A stretch of 64,000 bases of DNA from Streptomyces katrae (GTDB lineage Bacteria; Actinomycetota; Actinomycetes; Streptomycetales; Streptomycetaceae): contig NZ_JNZY01000021.1 of the NCBI RefSeq assembly GCF_000717655.1, positions 33,996-97,995 of the forward strand, in the 5' to 3' direction. This document shows positions 34,095-41,912 of the stretch, in pieces; the stretch's first letter is position 1; each line of letters opens with the position of its first letter. A program made the translations under genes and the position numbers. A model generated the notes under the pieces. It was given only the letters and a program-made list of their open reading frames with translations, searched no databases and was not told the DNA's origin.

Positions 34095-35246
34095 ATGGGT
34101 GATGATGACGCGGTGAGTCTGGATCTGAGCAACTACGAGCTGACCTGGCCCGTATCTCTGTTCGTGTCCGAAGGTGAGCGCATCATCGCGTCGAACGGAT
34201 CGTCCTGGACGGACCGCGCCGAATGGCTCATGACCGAGGCCCTGTCGGGGTCGACGGCCGTGGCGGACTTCGACGAGATGCCGAACCACAACGAGGTAGA
34301 TCCCTGGGCCGGCACGGCCTCAGGATGGGGCCGGTCCACGCCCGCGGTAATGACGAAGCACGAATGGTTCTCCGAGCTCATCAGCCGTGCCTCGGAGATC
34401 CGGCCCGCAGCCGCGCCCAGGCCGTATTGGCCGCAGCGGCAGGGCCGGGGCCTTTCCACCGACGGCAGCACCGCGCGCGATGCCCGACGCGACTTCGCCA
34501 GGATCATCGGCGACTTCGTAGACAACGGCTACCTGGTCGAGCACTTCGGCGAGGAGTGCATCGACGACCCGAACGCGCTGCCCGACGCCTCCGCCCTGAT
34601 CGAACGACGCCTTGGCATTCCGAGCCTGTGGCCCCTGGCCCCGGAGACCTGGGACGAAGACACCTTCTACGGCCTGATCGAGGTCCTCCACGACCTCGTC
34701 AGCCGCCCCCGGATGCGGCGCTACCACCCGTATAACAGCTGCGGCTGGCATCACTCGGAGTTCCACAACGGGCCGGCCCGCACCCTGTACCGGGCGAAGG
34801 TCAACGAGCTCCTCGAAGCGGCCGGCATCCACTACGCGCTCGCCATGGAGGGGGAAGACCTCGGGCGCCTGGTTGCCGTCACCGACGACGCCCGCAGCCA
34901 GCTCGTGCACCGCGCCATCAACGACAGCCCACCCGACGTCACCGCTGGCGTCCGCCACGCCATCGCGCTCTACCGGAGCCGGGACGCCTCTCCCGAGAGC
35001 AAGCGGTCGGCCATCTTCAACCTGGGCCGCGTCCTCGAAGAGCGCCGCGCCCTGATCAAGGACCAGCTCGGCAAGGACGAGGGCGCCCTCTTCGAGATCG
35101 CCAACCGCTTCGACCTTCGTCACCGCCGGGCCGACCAGCGCGGTGAGTACGACGAGGCGTTCCTCGACTGGATCTTCTGGTGGTACTTGGGCACCGTGGA
35201 GCTCACCAACGAGCTGATCAGGGCAAGGAGCAGCGCAGATGGCTGA
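34095..35246 (+). CDS. Hypothetical protein (RiPP/phage-type unknown)
   Basis: 383 residues from ATG 34095 (MGDDDAVSLDLSNYELTWPV). Contains WLMTEALSGSTAVADFDEMP, an ERRLGIPSLWPLAPETWDED region and FNLGRVLEERRALIKDQLG near the C-terminus. It looks like an intact, soluble, acidic protein, but I do not recognise the family. It is divergent from the endonuclease VII gene and overlaps the next small ORF by 8 bases. Confidence 0.6.
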   Translation: MGDDDAVSLDLSNYELTWPVSLFVSEGERIIASNGSSWTDRAEWLMTEALSGSTAVADFDEMPNHNEVDPWAGTASGWGRSTPAVMTKHEWFSELISRASEIRPAAAPRPYWPQRQGRGLSTDGSTARDARRDFARIIGDFVDNGYLVEHFGEECIDDPNALPDASALIERRLGIPSLWPLAPETWDEDTFYGLIEVLHDLVSRPRMRRYHPYNSCGWHHSEFHNGPARTLYRAKVNELLEAAGIHYALAMEGEDLGRLVAVTDDARSQLVHRAINDSPPDVTAGVRHAIALYRSRDASPESKRSAIFNLGRVLEERRALIKDQLGKDEGALFEIANRFDLRHRRADQRGEYDEAFLDWIFWWYLGTVELTNELIRARSSADG

Positions 35247-35367
35247 CGGTTCAGGCTCGGACCGGGACGTCACCTACCGGGCGCCAGTCGGCTGCGTGGA
35301 CCTTCGGGCATTCGACGATGAGGGCAACGCGTACGCGACGCGAACGGCAAGTGGCAGACAGGGATAG
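35239..35367 (+). CDS. Small hypothetical protein (42 aa)
   Basis: ATG 35239 lies within the last codons of the upstream gene and has GGAG (35227-35230) upstream. The sequence MADGSGSDRDVTYRAPVGC then VDLRAFDDEGNAYATRT is protein-like with GC-rich third positions. It is probably coupled to the upstream gene. Confidence 0.45.
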   Translation: MADGSGSDRDVTYRAPVGCVDLRAFDDEGNAYATRTASGRQG

Positions 35368-35385
35368 ATCTCCAGCATTGTGACG

Positions 35386-36840
35386 CTACTGGGGCCTGTC
35401 CGGACGATCACGTGACCACTTCCCGCCCGGCTCGCCCGGCAGGTCGAGGAACCGCTGTAGACGGGGGTCGCGCAGCGCTTCGGCCACAAGCGTCTCGGGG
35501 AGCTCGCACCGGCGGGCGAGTTCCGAGCTGCCCAGCCGGTCGACGACCTGTCGGTGGTCCACCTCCTGGAAACTTGCGATTTCGCTCACCGCGCGTTGCA
35601 CCCGGTCCACCGCCGCACCAGGGGCGCGTCTCGGTGGCATGAACAGCTGCCTGTCCTCGCTCGTGGTGTACCTCCCTGCCAGCAGTTCCCGGGTCGCGAC
35701 CCATTGGAGCCATGGCTGCGAGGGGCGGAGGAAAGCGGCCACCCGTTCTGCGGGGCTGCCTGCTAGAAGGACCCGGCTATCCTCAGCATCGGCGGGCAGC
35801 AGGCAGTGCCGGTAAGACGTCGCGAGCATGGGCGGCCACCGTACCTCCGGCAGTTCCCGGGCCCGTCCTGGCAGCCGCGTGGCCGCGGCAAGCACATCCG
35901 GGTGCGCTGTCCGCAGCCGCCCCTCCAGCCTCCTGATGACGTCGCTGTAGGCCACCCAAGAGCTCTTCAGGAGGGTGTGCTGCGGCTCCCTGTGTAGCGC
36001 GAGGATGGCCAGCATGGGGTTGGCCTTCTCCTCATGGTTCAGGTCGAGTATTGAGTTCGGCGAGGGCGGAACGCCATCCCGCAGCCCGGCTAGCGAGGCC
36101 TCCACGGCCAGCGCGGTGGGATCCGTCGGCTCCCAGGGCTCGAAGAGCGGCACCATATGAACTGAGATCCCGCGGGCATCCGGGCCGAAGGGGGTGTTCG
36201 GTACGAACACAAGGGTCTGCCAGCCTGGGCAGAGCCAGATGGTCTGGTCGGTCGGCCCGGATTCGGCCCACGCCGCGGACCCTTCTTCCGTGCCGCGGTC
36301 GGTGCGTAGGACGTAGGCTCCAGGAGCCAAACGCCCGCCCCAGCCGAGGGTGCCGGAATCGGCGATGGTCCAGTCCACGCCGGGTGGGGAGACTTGCCGC
36401 AGATCCGCGTTGAGCAGGCGCACCCGGTCGGCGTCGGCGTACGCGGAGGAGGATGGGCTGTCGCGAAGTGTTCGCAGGACCAGTACGGCACCCGACTCCT
36501 CTTGGGAGCGGTACCCGACATTGGTGCTCAGGTGATGGGCTAGTGCTCCGTGGGTCTCGTTCATCGTGCGGGTGCCGTATACCGGGGCGCCACCGGCGAA
36601 CTCGACCGAGAGGTCCCGCCTTTCATCCGCGCCGGGGGCCAGCATGATCAGCTGAGTCTCCTCCGTGACGCCCACCCTGCCCTGGATCCGGTAGACCCCA
36701 GGCGCCAGCATCACGTCGAGACTCCCCTCCGTGGCCCGGACCAACTTCAGCGTGCTGTCGAACACGCTGAGCAGCTCAGTCGGGACACGGCTGTCCAACC
36801 GCAGCCTCGCCGTGGCGGAGTTCTCAAAGTTTGACGGCAT
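35386..36840 (-). CDS. Unknown protein, third gene of caspase operon
   Basis: 484 residues from the ATG at 36840 (MPSNFENSATARLRLDSRVP); upstream in-frame starts to 36975 lie inside the caspase gene. The N-terminal half is beta-rich (SLDVMLAPGVYRIQGRVGV, YVLRTDRGTEEGSAAW); the C-terminal half is helical with ARELPEVRWPP and a hydrophobic patch. Its start overlaps the caspase stop by 17 bases, so it is translationally coupled. It could be the protease target or effector of the operon; no enzyme motif was seen. Confidence 0.68.
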   Translation of the reverse strand: MPSNFENSATARLRLDSRVPTELLSVFDSTLKLVRATEGSLDVMLAPGVYRIQGRVGVTEETQLIMLAPGADERRDLSVEFAGGAPVYGTRTMNETHGALAHHLSTNVGYRSQEESGAVLVLRTLRDSPSSSAYADADRVRLLNADLRQVSPPGVDWTIADSGTLGWGGRLAPGAYVLRTDRGTEEGSAAWAESGPTDQTIWLCPGWQTLVFVPNTPFGPDARGISVHMVPLFEPWEPTDPTALAVEASLAGLRDGVPPSPNSILDLNHEEKANPMLAILALHREPQHTLLKSSWVAYSDVIRRLEGRLRTAHPDVLAAATRLPGRARELPEVRWPPMLATSYRHCLLPADAEDSRVLLAGSPAERVAAFLRPSQPWLQWVATRELLAGRYTTSEDRQLFMPPRRAPGAAVDRVQRAVSEIASFQEVDHRQVVDRLGSSELARRCELPETLVAEALRDPRLQRFLDLPGEPGGKWSRDRPDRPQ

Positions 36841-37888
36841 AGGTGTCTCCGACAGCCATGAACAGCCCCCGGCCTTGGAACGGAGTCCCGTCGTATGTGC
36901 CAGGAAGTACGACCCCGTACGCCCCCGGCGGTAGCGACAGCGACCAGGGCCCCGCCGCCGGATCATGCGACGCACGCGTACCGTCCTGGAGCAGTAGCTC
37001 CACCGGACCGCCGGTCCAGCCTTGCGGGAAGTGGAGGGTCACACTGCAGGCCTCAAGGGCAGTGCCGAAGACGATGGGGCGGCCGGGGTCGGAGGGCATC
37101 TGCGAGCGCTGCGGAAACGGCTTCCCTTGAGTCGCCTCCTCCAAAGCGGGGGCAACGTACTCGGCGAGGGTGACTGCGGTGACGGCCCCGTGGGCGGGGT
37201 CCTTGCGCGCCTGTCGCAGCCCCGCCACGAGGGCGCGTGTGAAGTATCCACGGCGCTCGTCGGGCGGAATGGTTTCCTCTGTTTCCTCGTAGGCGAGGTT
37301 GCCTTCGCCCGCCGCGTAGCCCACCAGGGTGTGTACCTCGGCTGTCGGATTGGCACAGAGGTCGAAGCCCACGATCGACGGCTCGACCAACCGGAGGTGC
37401 TGACGGCAGCAGTCGGCGAACACAACCAGCTCGCGAACGACTCCGCACCTGCGGTACCACTTGACATAGTTACTGAGTTCGAGGTTTTCGTACCGGCCCG
37501 CCCGGGCGTCCGCGAGCAGCAGTGCCGTCTCGCCCCCGCCGGGCATGATCCCGTGGCCAGCCACATAGATGTAGAGGCGGGTCTGCTTCCAGGGCTCCGG
37601 ACACCCGGCCGCGGCTGCCGCCTGGACCGCCGCCGTGACCGTGTCGTTGATCTCTTCAAGTGCATTGTCGATCTCACGCTTGATGGGCCTGGCGTCGTAG
37701 GCCTCGGTGGCAAGAGCTGCGGCGGCCGACGTCGTGATCAGCGTGACCTGGCCCTGGGGAACCTGCCCCCCTGTGGGGTGGACCAGCCAATCGCGGAACA
37801 TCTGTGCGTCCTGCACTGGCGCTGCGAGGTCTCCGATGCCGGGGTACCGCCTTATCCCGATGACCAGAGCGAAGTGAAGGCTGTTCAT
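36824..37888 (-). CDS. Caspase-like protease (peptidase C14 family)
   Basis: 354 residues from ATG 37888. An N-terminal FALVIGIRRYPGIGDLAAPV matches caspase/metacaspase strand 1 with the region that precedes the p20 core. The catalytic dyad is His112 in YIYVAGHGIMPGGG and Cys160 in VVFADCCRQHLR. The C-terminal ~110 residues form a beta-sandwich-like extra domain (GGPVELLLQDGTRA). The start overlaps the hydrolase stop by 1 nt (TGATG). Bacterial caspases act in regulated cell suicide or conflict systems, so this is a likely triggered protease; its activator and target are probably the flanking gene products. Confidence 0.85.
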   Translation of the reverse strand: MNSLHFALVIGIRRYPGIGDLAAPVQDAQMFRDWLVHPTGGQVPQGQVTLITTSAAAALATEAYDARPIKREIDNALEEINDTVTAAVQAAAAAGCPEPWKQTRLYIYVAGHGIMPGGGETALLLADARAGRYENLELSNYVKWYRRCGVVRELVVFADCCRQHLRLVEPSIVGFDLCANPTAEVHTLVGYAAGEGNLAYEETEETIPPDERRGYFTRALVAGLRQARKDPAHGAVTAVTLAEYVAPALEEATQGKPFPQRSQMPSDPGRPIVFGTALEACSVTLHFPQGWTGGPVELLLQDGTRASHDPAAGPWSLSLPPGAYGVVLPGTYDGTPFQGRGLFMAVGDTYAVKL

Positions 37889-39399
37889 CAGTAGCCTCGG
37901 AGCATGGTGGCGATGCTTTCGAGTACCTGCCGATCCTCGTCGAAGGTGGTGTGGCTCGTGGCTCCGGCGGCTCGGCCGGGGGCAGCGCCGTCGCCGCTGG
38001 GTGAGAGGACCACTCGTTCGTCAGTCAAGTACTGCTGGCCGGCCGCCAGACCGGCGATGTTCTGGTATTTGCTGTCTCTGTAGACGGCTTCCCGGTAGCG
38101 GGCCATGCCCACCAGGGGTGCCCATTCGGAACCTCCAGCCGTACTCCGTTCGAGGACTCCGGAGATGAGGTGGAGCAGGGAGCGCGGGTAGAGCGCCCCG
38201 ACGAGACGATCGGCCTCTTCCGTCTCACGGTCCATAGTGAACATCCGCAGGTCCGAGATAAGGCTCTCGCCCTTGTCTAGGGCCGCCGCGAAGTTTTCGT
38301 ACGTACAAGCCGGCGCCAGGAACACAACCTGGACGCGGGCATCGTCGGGCCAGGGCCGGTCGTTCTCGGCGCGGCGGCGGGCAATCTCCCCGAGCAGGTG
38401 GTTGATGTAGATGGCGCCCGTGCTGTGCCCGACCAGGGTGATCCGGGGAGAGGCTCCTGCCGCGTGGGCGTCGCGGAGGGCATCGCTCAGCTCGTCCAGC
38501 AGGGCCCGGCCGAAGCGGTCGGTACCCTCCTCGAAGGTGTCCTGGGTCTCCTTCTTCATGGCAGACCAGATCGCGCCACCAGCGTTGGCGAGGTAGAACT
38601 CGCGCAGCAGCTCCTCGACGACAGTGCAATAGACCCCGTGGTCCTTCTCGTCGCGGAAGCGCTTGAGAACCCGCCGTAGCACGCTCGCGCACTTCAGAGC
38701 GAGGCCGACCAGGGTGAGAAGTCCGCGCGTTCCGTTTTCGTCTACGGGCTCCAGAGCATCAGGGTCCATTAAACTGACGCCGGACACGCTTCTGCGGACG
38801 ACGATTCCTCGTGCGCCTTCGACAACGGACTCCGGGTGCCGAGCCGCCAGGATCGCATCCAGATCGGCCCGCAGGTCCTGGTCCTCCGTGATGGAAAGCA
38901 CAAGCTCGTCCTCTTCGAGCCTGGTGACCTCCAGGTCGGCTCGGTCGGCTGGGGCGACGGTGGCGGCGAACGGCTCCATCTCCCTGTCGCGTCGGGCAAG
39001 TTCGCTGTCGACCTCATCGTCCATGGGCAGCGTGATACCGCCCACGGCGCGCTCGCCAGCCTCCTGCCTCAGCTTGCCGACGGTGAACTGTATGACCCAC
39101 TTGAGCATGCGCTGGAAGACGTCCTCGTTGAAAATTTCCTTGAGGTTGCCGCGCATGATCTCCAGCAGCCCGCTGCGCCAGACGACGAGCACGGGGTGGG
39201 CGCCCGTCTTGGTGTATTCGTCAGTCAGTCGAAGGGCGTTGCGGGTGCCGCCCTCCTCATTGACGAGGCCGCCGTGCAGATGAATTACGATGCACTGCCC
39301 GGCTTTGACCGCGTCGCCGATTTGCTTCACCGGGGCGGACTTCGTCCGGTCCAGCTGCCCGTCGCGGCCCGTCGTATAGATATACGCACTCTTAGACAT
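37888..39399 (-). CDS. Alpha/beta hydrolase-like protein, first gene of caspase operon
   Basis: 503 residues from ATG 39399 (MSKSAYIYTTGRDGQLDRTK). A histidine-rich strand CIVIHLHGGLVNEEGGTRN (~37-55) and the nucleophile elbow RITLVGHSTGAIYINHLLG (Ser326) mark an alpha/beta-hydrolase fold. The central region (~120-250) is a charged insert with coiled-coil character. It overlaps the caspase gene by a single base, indicating one transcript. It could be a lipase/esterase-like effector or a sensor; the catalytic acid and His were not located with certainty. Confidence 0.78.
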   Translation of the reverse strand: MSKSAYIYTTGRDGQLDRTKSAPVKQIGDAVKAGQCIVIHLHGGLVNEEGGTRNALRLTDEYTKTGAHPVLVVWRSGLLEIMRGNLKEIFNEDVFQRMLKWVIQFTVGKLRQEAGERAVGGITLPMDDEVDSELARRDREMEPFAATVAPADRADLEVTRLEEDELVLSITEDQDLRADLDAILAARHPESVVEGARGIVVRRSVSGVSLMDPDALEPVDENGTRGLLTLVGLALKCASVLRRVLKRFRDEKDHGVYCTVVEELLREFYLANAGGAIWSAMKKETQDTFEEGTDRFGRALLDELSDALRDAHAAGASPRITLVGHSTGAIYINHLLGEIARRRAENDRPWPDDARVQVVFLAPACTYENFAAALDKGESLISDLRMFTMDRETEEADRLVGALYPRSLLHLISGVLERSTAGGSEWAPLVGMARYREAVYRDSKYQNIAGLAAGQQYLTDERVVLSPSGDGAAPGRAAGATSHTTFDEDRQVLESIATMLRGY

Positions 39400-39597
39400 G
39401 GCGGACCTCCGCGGTGGGGGTGCGCGTGTGTCCTTCCATGATCTCACCGGCGGTGCTGGCCCGCCTGTCGGCCACGTCAGACTGGGGGGAGCCCTGGCGC
39501 GGGCAATCAGAGCTGCACAGAGCTCCGGAGAGGCCTGCTGAGACCCAGGCGGCCTGCACGGCTTGGGCAGCAGACTGCGGACGGCAAACTGGCGGCC

Positions 39598-39780
39598 ATG
39601 TCGCCTGCCACGGACCTGACTGCCACCGTCGCCCAAAAGCTCCGCGTCACTCTCAAGCAGGGGCAGGAACGACTCGACGCGATGCTCCGACGCCTGGGAG
39701 CCGAGAGCCTGAACAACGAGGACCTTGACCTCGAAGGTTCGATGGTCCACGACTCGGATCCAGAACATGGTGAGAGCTGA
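39598..39780 (+). CDS. Possible 60-residue protein
   Basis: MSPATDLTATVAQKLRVTLK then QERLDAMLRRLGAESLNNED. GC-rich third positions and a natural amphipathic helix look coding. It lies opposite the upstream region of the hydrolase operon. There is no clear ribosome site and no recognised family. Confidence 0.35.
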   Translation: MSPATDLTATVAQKLRVTLKQGQERLDAMLRRLGAESLNNEDLDLEGSMVHDSDPEHGES

Positions 39781-39954
39781 TTGCAGGACTTAGTAGGCGC
39801 ACGCTTACGCTGCCTCCACACTCCGGCAACACGCCGGAACTTGACACGGAAAGGGAGTGGCACGCCGTCGGGTGCCCGCAGTTCAAGGAACTGATCGAAG
39901 ACTAGACGGGGACCGCCTGCCGCCCTACGCCGTTGTGCGCGGCCCGCTCGGGCT

Positions 39955-40485
39955 TCAGTCCTCGCCGTCGAAGCCACGGTCGAAGCCCTTGAGGACCGGG
40001 TCGAGTTCGGCCGCAGCTCCGCACAGCGAACACAGCCTCGTCCCCGGGTGCTGCGCCACGTCCAGGGCGTGCTCCAGGGTAAGCACCGGCGCCCCGGCTG
40101 GCGCCTCCGCGCAATCGACGGCATGGACGGTGCCCCGGCCGGGCCCGCGGCCGCCGGCCTTCGCCAGCACCCAGCCAGACGGGCGGCGCGGCCCCAGCTC
40201 CCGCTCCACGACCGACGGCTGCTCCAGGTACTCGACGGGCACGTCGTCGTACGAGACGCCGTCCAGGGGCCGTACGTGCTGCGGCGCGCGCACCCAGACC
40301 CGGTACTCGGCCGGCTCCACCGTGTCCCCGGGACCGTTCCGGTACGCGGGCAGGCCCACCTCGTACAGCCAGCCGTCGCGGACCTGGCGCTTGGACCACA
40401 GGCGTCCGACGACGTCCTGGTCCCCAGGCAGCAGAACCCGGATAGGGACCGGAACCGGCTCGGAGGGGGCGGAGGACGACGTCAT
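39955..40485 (-). CDS. DUF6233 family protein
   Basis: 176 residues from ATG 40485 (MTSSSAPSEPVPVPIRVLLP). Contains the family pattern DGWLYEVGLPAYRN, YRVWVRAPQHVRPLDGVSY, HAVDCAEAPAGAPVLTLEHA, and the closing RLCSLCGAAAELDPVLKGFD. DUF6233 proteins are common small actinobacterial proteins of unknown role, often on plasmids. The usual N-terminal helical segment is shorter here. The second tpg gene starts ~90 nt away, divergently. Confidence 0.78.
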   Translation of the reverse strand: MTSSSAPSEPVPVPIRVLLPGDQDVVGRLWSKRQVRDGWLYEVGLPAYRNGPGDTVEPAEYRVWVRAPQHVRPLDGVSYDDVPVEYLEQPSVVERELGPRRPSGWVLAKAGGRGPGRGTVHAVDCAEAPAGAPVLTLEHALDVAQHPGTRLCSLCGAAAELDPVLKGFDRGFDGED

Positions 40486-40577
40486 GCCTCCACCGTAGGC
40501 GCCGACCCCGACAGAACCCGCACTGACCTGCACGAACGCGGACTCTGTCCACAGGCCCGGTCCCACACCCTGCGGTT

Positions 40578-41168
40578 ATGACGATCAATGACGCACAGCA
40601 GCCGGCCCCGGGCCGCGGCACGGTCCTGGCGGCCCTCGCGCGGGCGGAGCGGAAGGTCTTCACCCGGCCCGCGCCGAAATCCGCAAAGGCCCAGATCAAA
40701 TTCCTCCTCACGCGGGCGAAGGGCTCGACCAGGACCCTGGCGGAGCGTCTGGGCGTCTCCCGCCGCACGGTGGAGCGCTACCGCGCCGGGACCCTGACGA
40801 CCCCGCAGAAGAGGCTCCAGGCCGCCCTGGTGGAGGAGACCGAATCCGAGTGGCAACCGCAGGTCAGGGCCCAGGTCCGCGAACAGGCGTCCACCACCAG
40901 CGGCATGATGGTGGACGTCACGGCGTACTTCGGATTCGTCGGCAAGGGCAGCTCGGACGACGGCCGCGAGCGCTCCATCACCACGGACATCTCACCCACC
41001 TACGCCAAGCAGATCCTGGAGCTGCAGGCAGCCGGAGCGACGGAGGAGGACCTCCATCCGCTCGTCGCCGAGGCCATCACCGAGTCCTATTTCACGGAAT
41101 GGGGCACCCGAGCCAAGGGCCTGCGTGCGGATTTCACACACGTTGTGTCCATAGAATTCCGGTTCTGA
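40578..41168 (+). CDS. tpg: Second terminal protein Tpg
   Basis: 196 residues. Shares the Tpg pattern with 32064-32627: KVFTRPAPKSAKAQIKFLLT, HTH LAERLGVSRRTVERYRAG, EWQPQVRAQVREQASTTSGM and an aromatic FHTHVVSIEFRF-like end (HVVSIEFRF). It has no tap upstream. The two Tpg copies differ across their length, so they came from separate replicons or diverged long ago. It may serve different telomeres or be a solitary relic. Confidence 0.85.
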   Translation: MTINDAQQPAPGRGTVLAALARAERKVFTRPAPKSAKAQIKFLLTRAKGSTRTLAERLGVSRRTVERYRAGTLTTPQKRLQAALVEETESEWQPQVRAQVREQASTTSGMMVDVTAYFGFVGKGSSDDGRERSITTDISPTYAKQILELQAAGATEEDLHPLVAEAITESYFTEWGTRAKGLRADFTHVVSIEFRF

Positions 41169-41560
41169 CACGACCGAATTCCGGGGCTGCTATAAACCGT
41201 ATTCGTGAGCCGAAGCACGATAGCTGTCACCAAGGCAGGCTTGTTGTCACCAAGATCCTCGGCGCGTGGTGGTGGCGGTCACCGTTCATGTCCTGTCGCA
41301 GTCCAGCTGGCGGATTCGCACCCGGTCTCATCCGAGCTGCCACGTTCCGCTGAGTGAGCTGACCGCGTCCTGGCACGGACGGCGGCTGCGCCGCCGCCTT
41401 GCTAGCCGCGGGACCAGCGCCCGGGCCAGTACCAGAACCTCGCGTAACGCGGCCGCCGGTTTCCGGCGGGTGGGCAAACTGGCGGTTGCGGCCTCCTTGC
41501 GTGTGGCGGTTGCCCTACGGTGAACTCCGCAGCGTTATCAATGAGGTTGAGGGGTGGTTG
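41169..41560. other. Intergenic upstream of conflict operon
   Basis: About 390 bases with no supported gene. The reading frames here are arginine-rich and unprotein-like. The promoter of the TRYPCO2/trypsin-NACHT pair should lie in this stretch. Confidence 0.4.
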
Positions 41561-41872
41561 ATGGTGTCGGAGCCGTGGGCGGAGCTGGGTGAGGCGGTCG
41601 GTGCGATCCGTGCTCAGTTGCAGCAGGCCATGGAGGAGGGTGCCGGCAAGGCATTGGCGTTCCGTGCGGGGCCGGTGGAGCTGGAGTTCAGCGTCGAGGT
41701 CCGCAAGGAGGCCGGGGCCACGGCGAAGGTGTTCGTGCTGCCGTGGTCGGCGGAGGCCCGTGGTACGGCCGGCTCCGGCATGGTTCACCGGATCAAGCTC
41801 ACGCTGCAGCCGGTCGATGATGCGGGCGTGGACGCGCGCATCCACGCCCAGGCCGCACAGCGGCCCTTGTGA
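41561..41872 (+). CDS. TRYPCO2-like trypsin-co-occurring protein
   Basis: 103 residues from ATG 41561 with GAGGGG 8 nt upstream. An N-terminal helix LGEAVGAIRAQLQQAMEEG is followed by a beta-rich core GPVELEFSVEVRKEAGATAK and a tail with GSGMVHRIKLTLQPV. This pattern matches the trypsin-co-occurring domain TRYPCO2 found beside trypsin-like proteases in predicted NTP-dependent conflict systems. It lies 40 nt before the trypsin-NACHT gene, likely the same transcript. The role (adaptor or protease substrate) is inferred from the family. Confidence 0.8.
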   Translation: MVSEPWAELGEAVGAIRAQLQQAMEEGAGKALAFRAGPVELEFSVEVRKEAGATAKVFVLPWSAEARGTAGSGMVHRIKLTLQPVDDAGVDARIHAQAAQRPL

Positions 41873-41912
41873 GCGACGCAGCCGTCGGGCTCACTGACCG
41901 TAAGGGGTAGGG

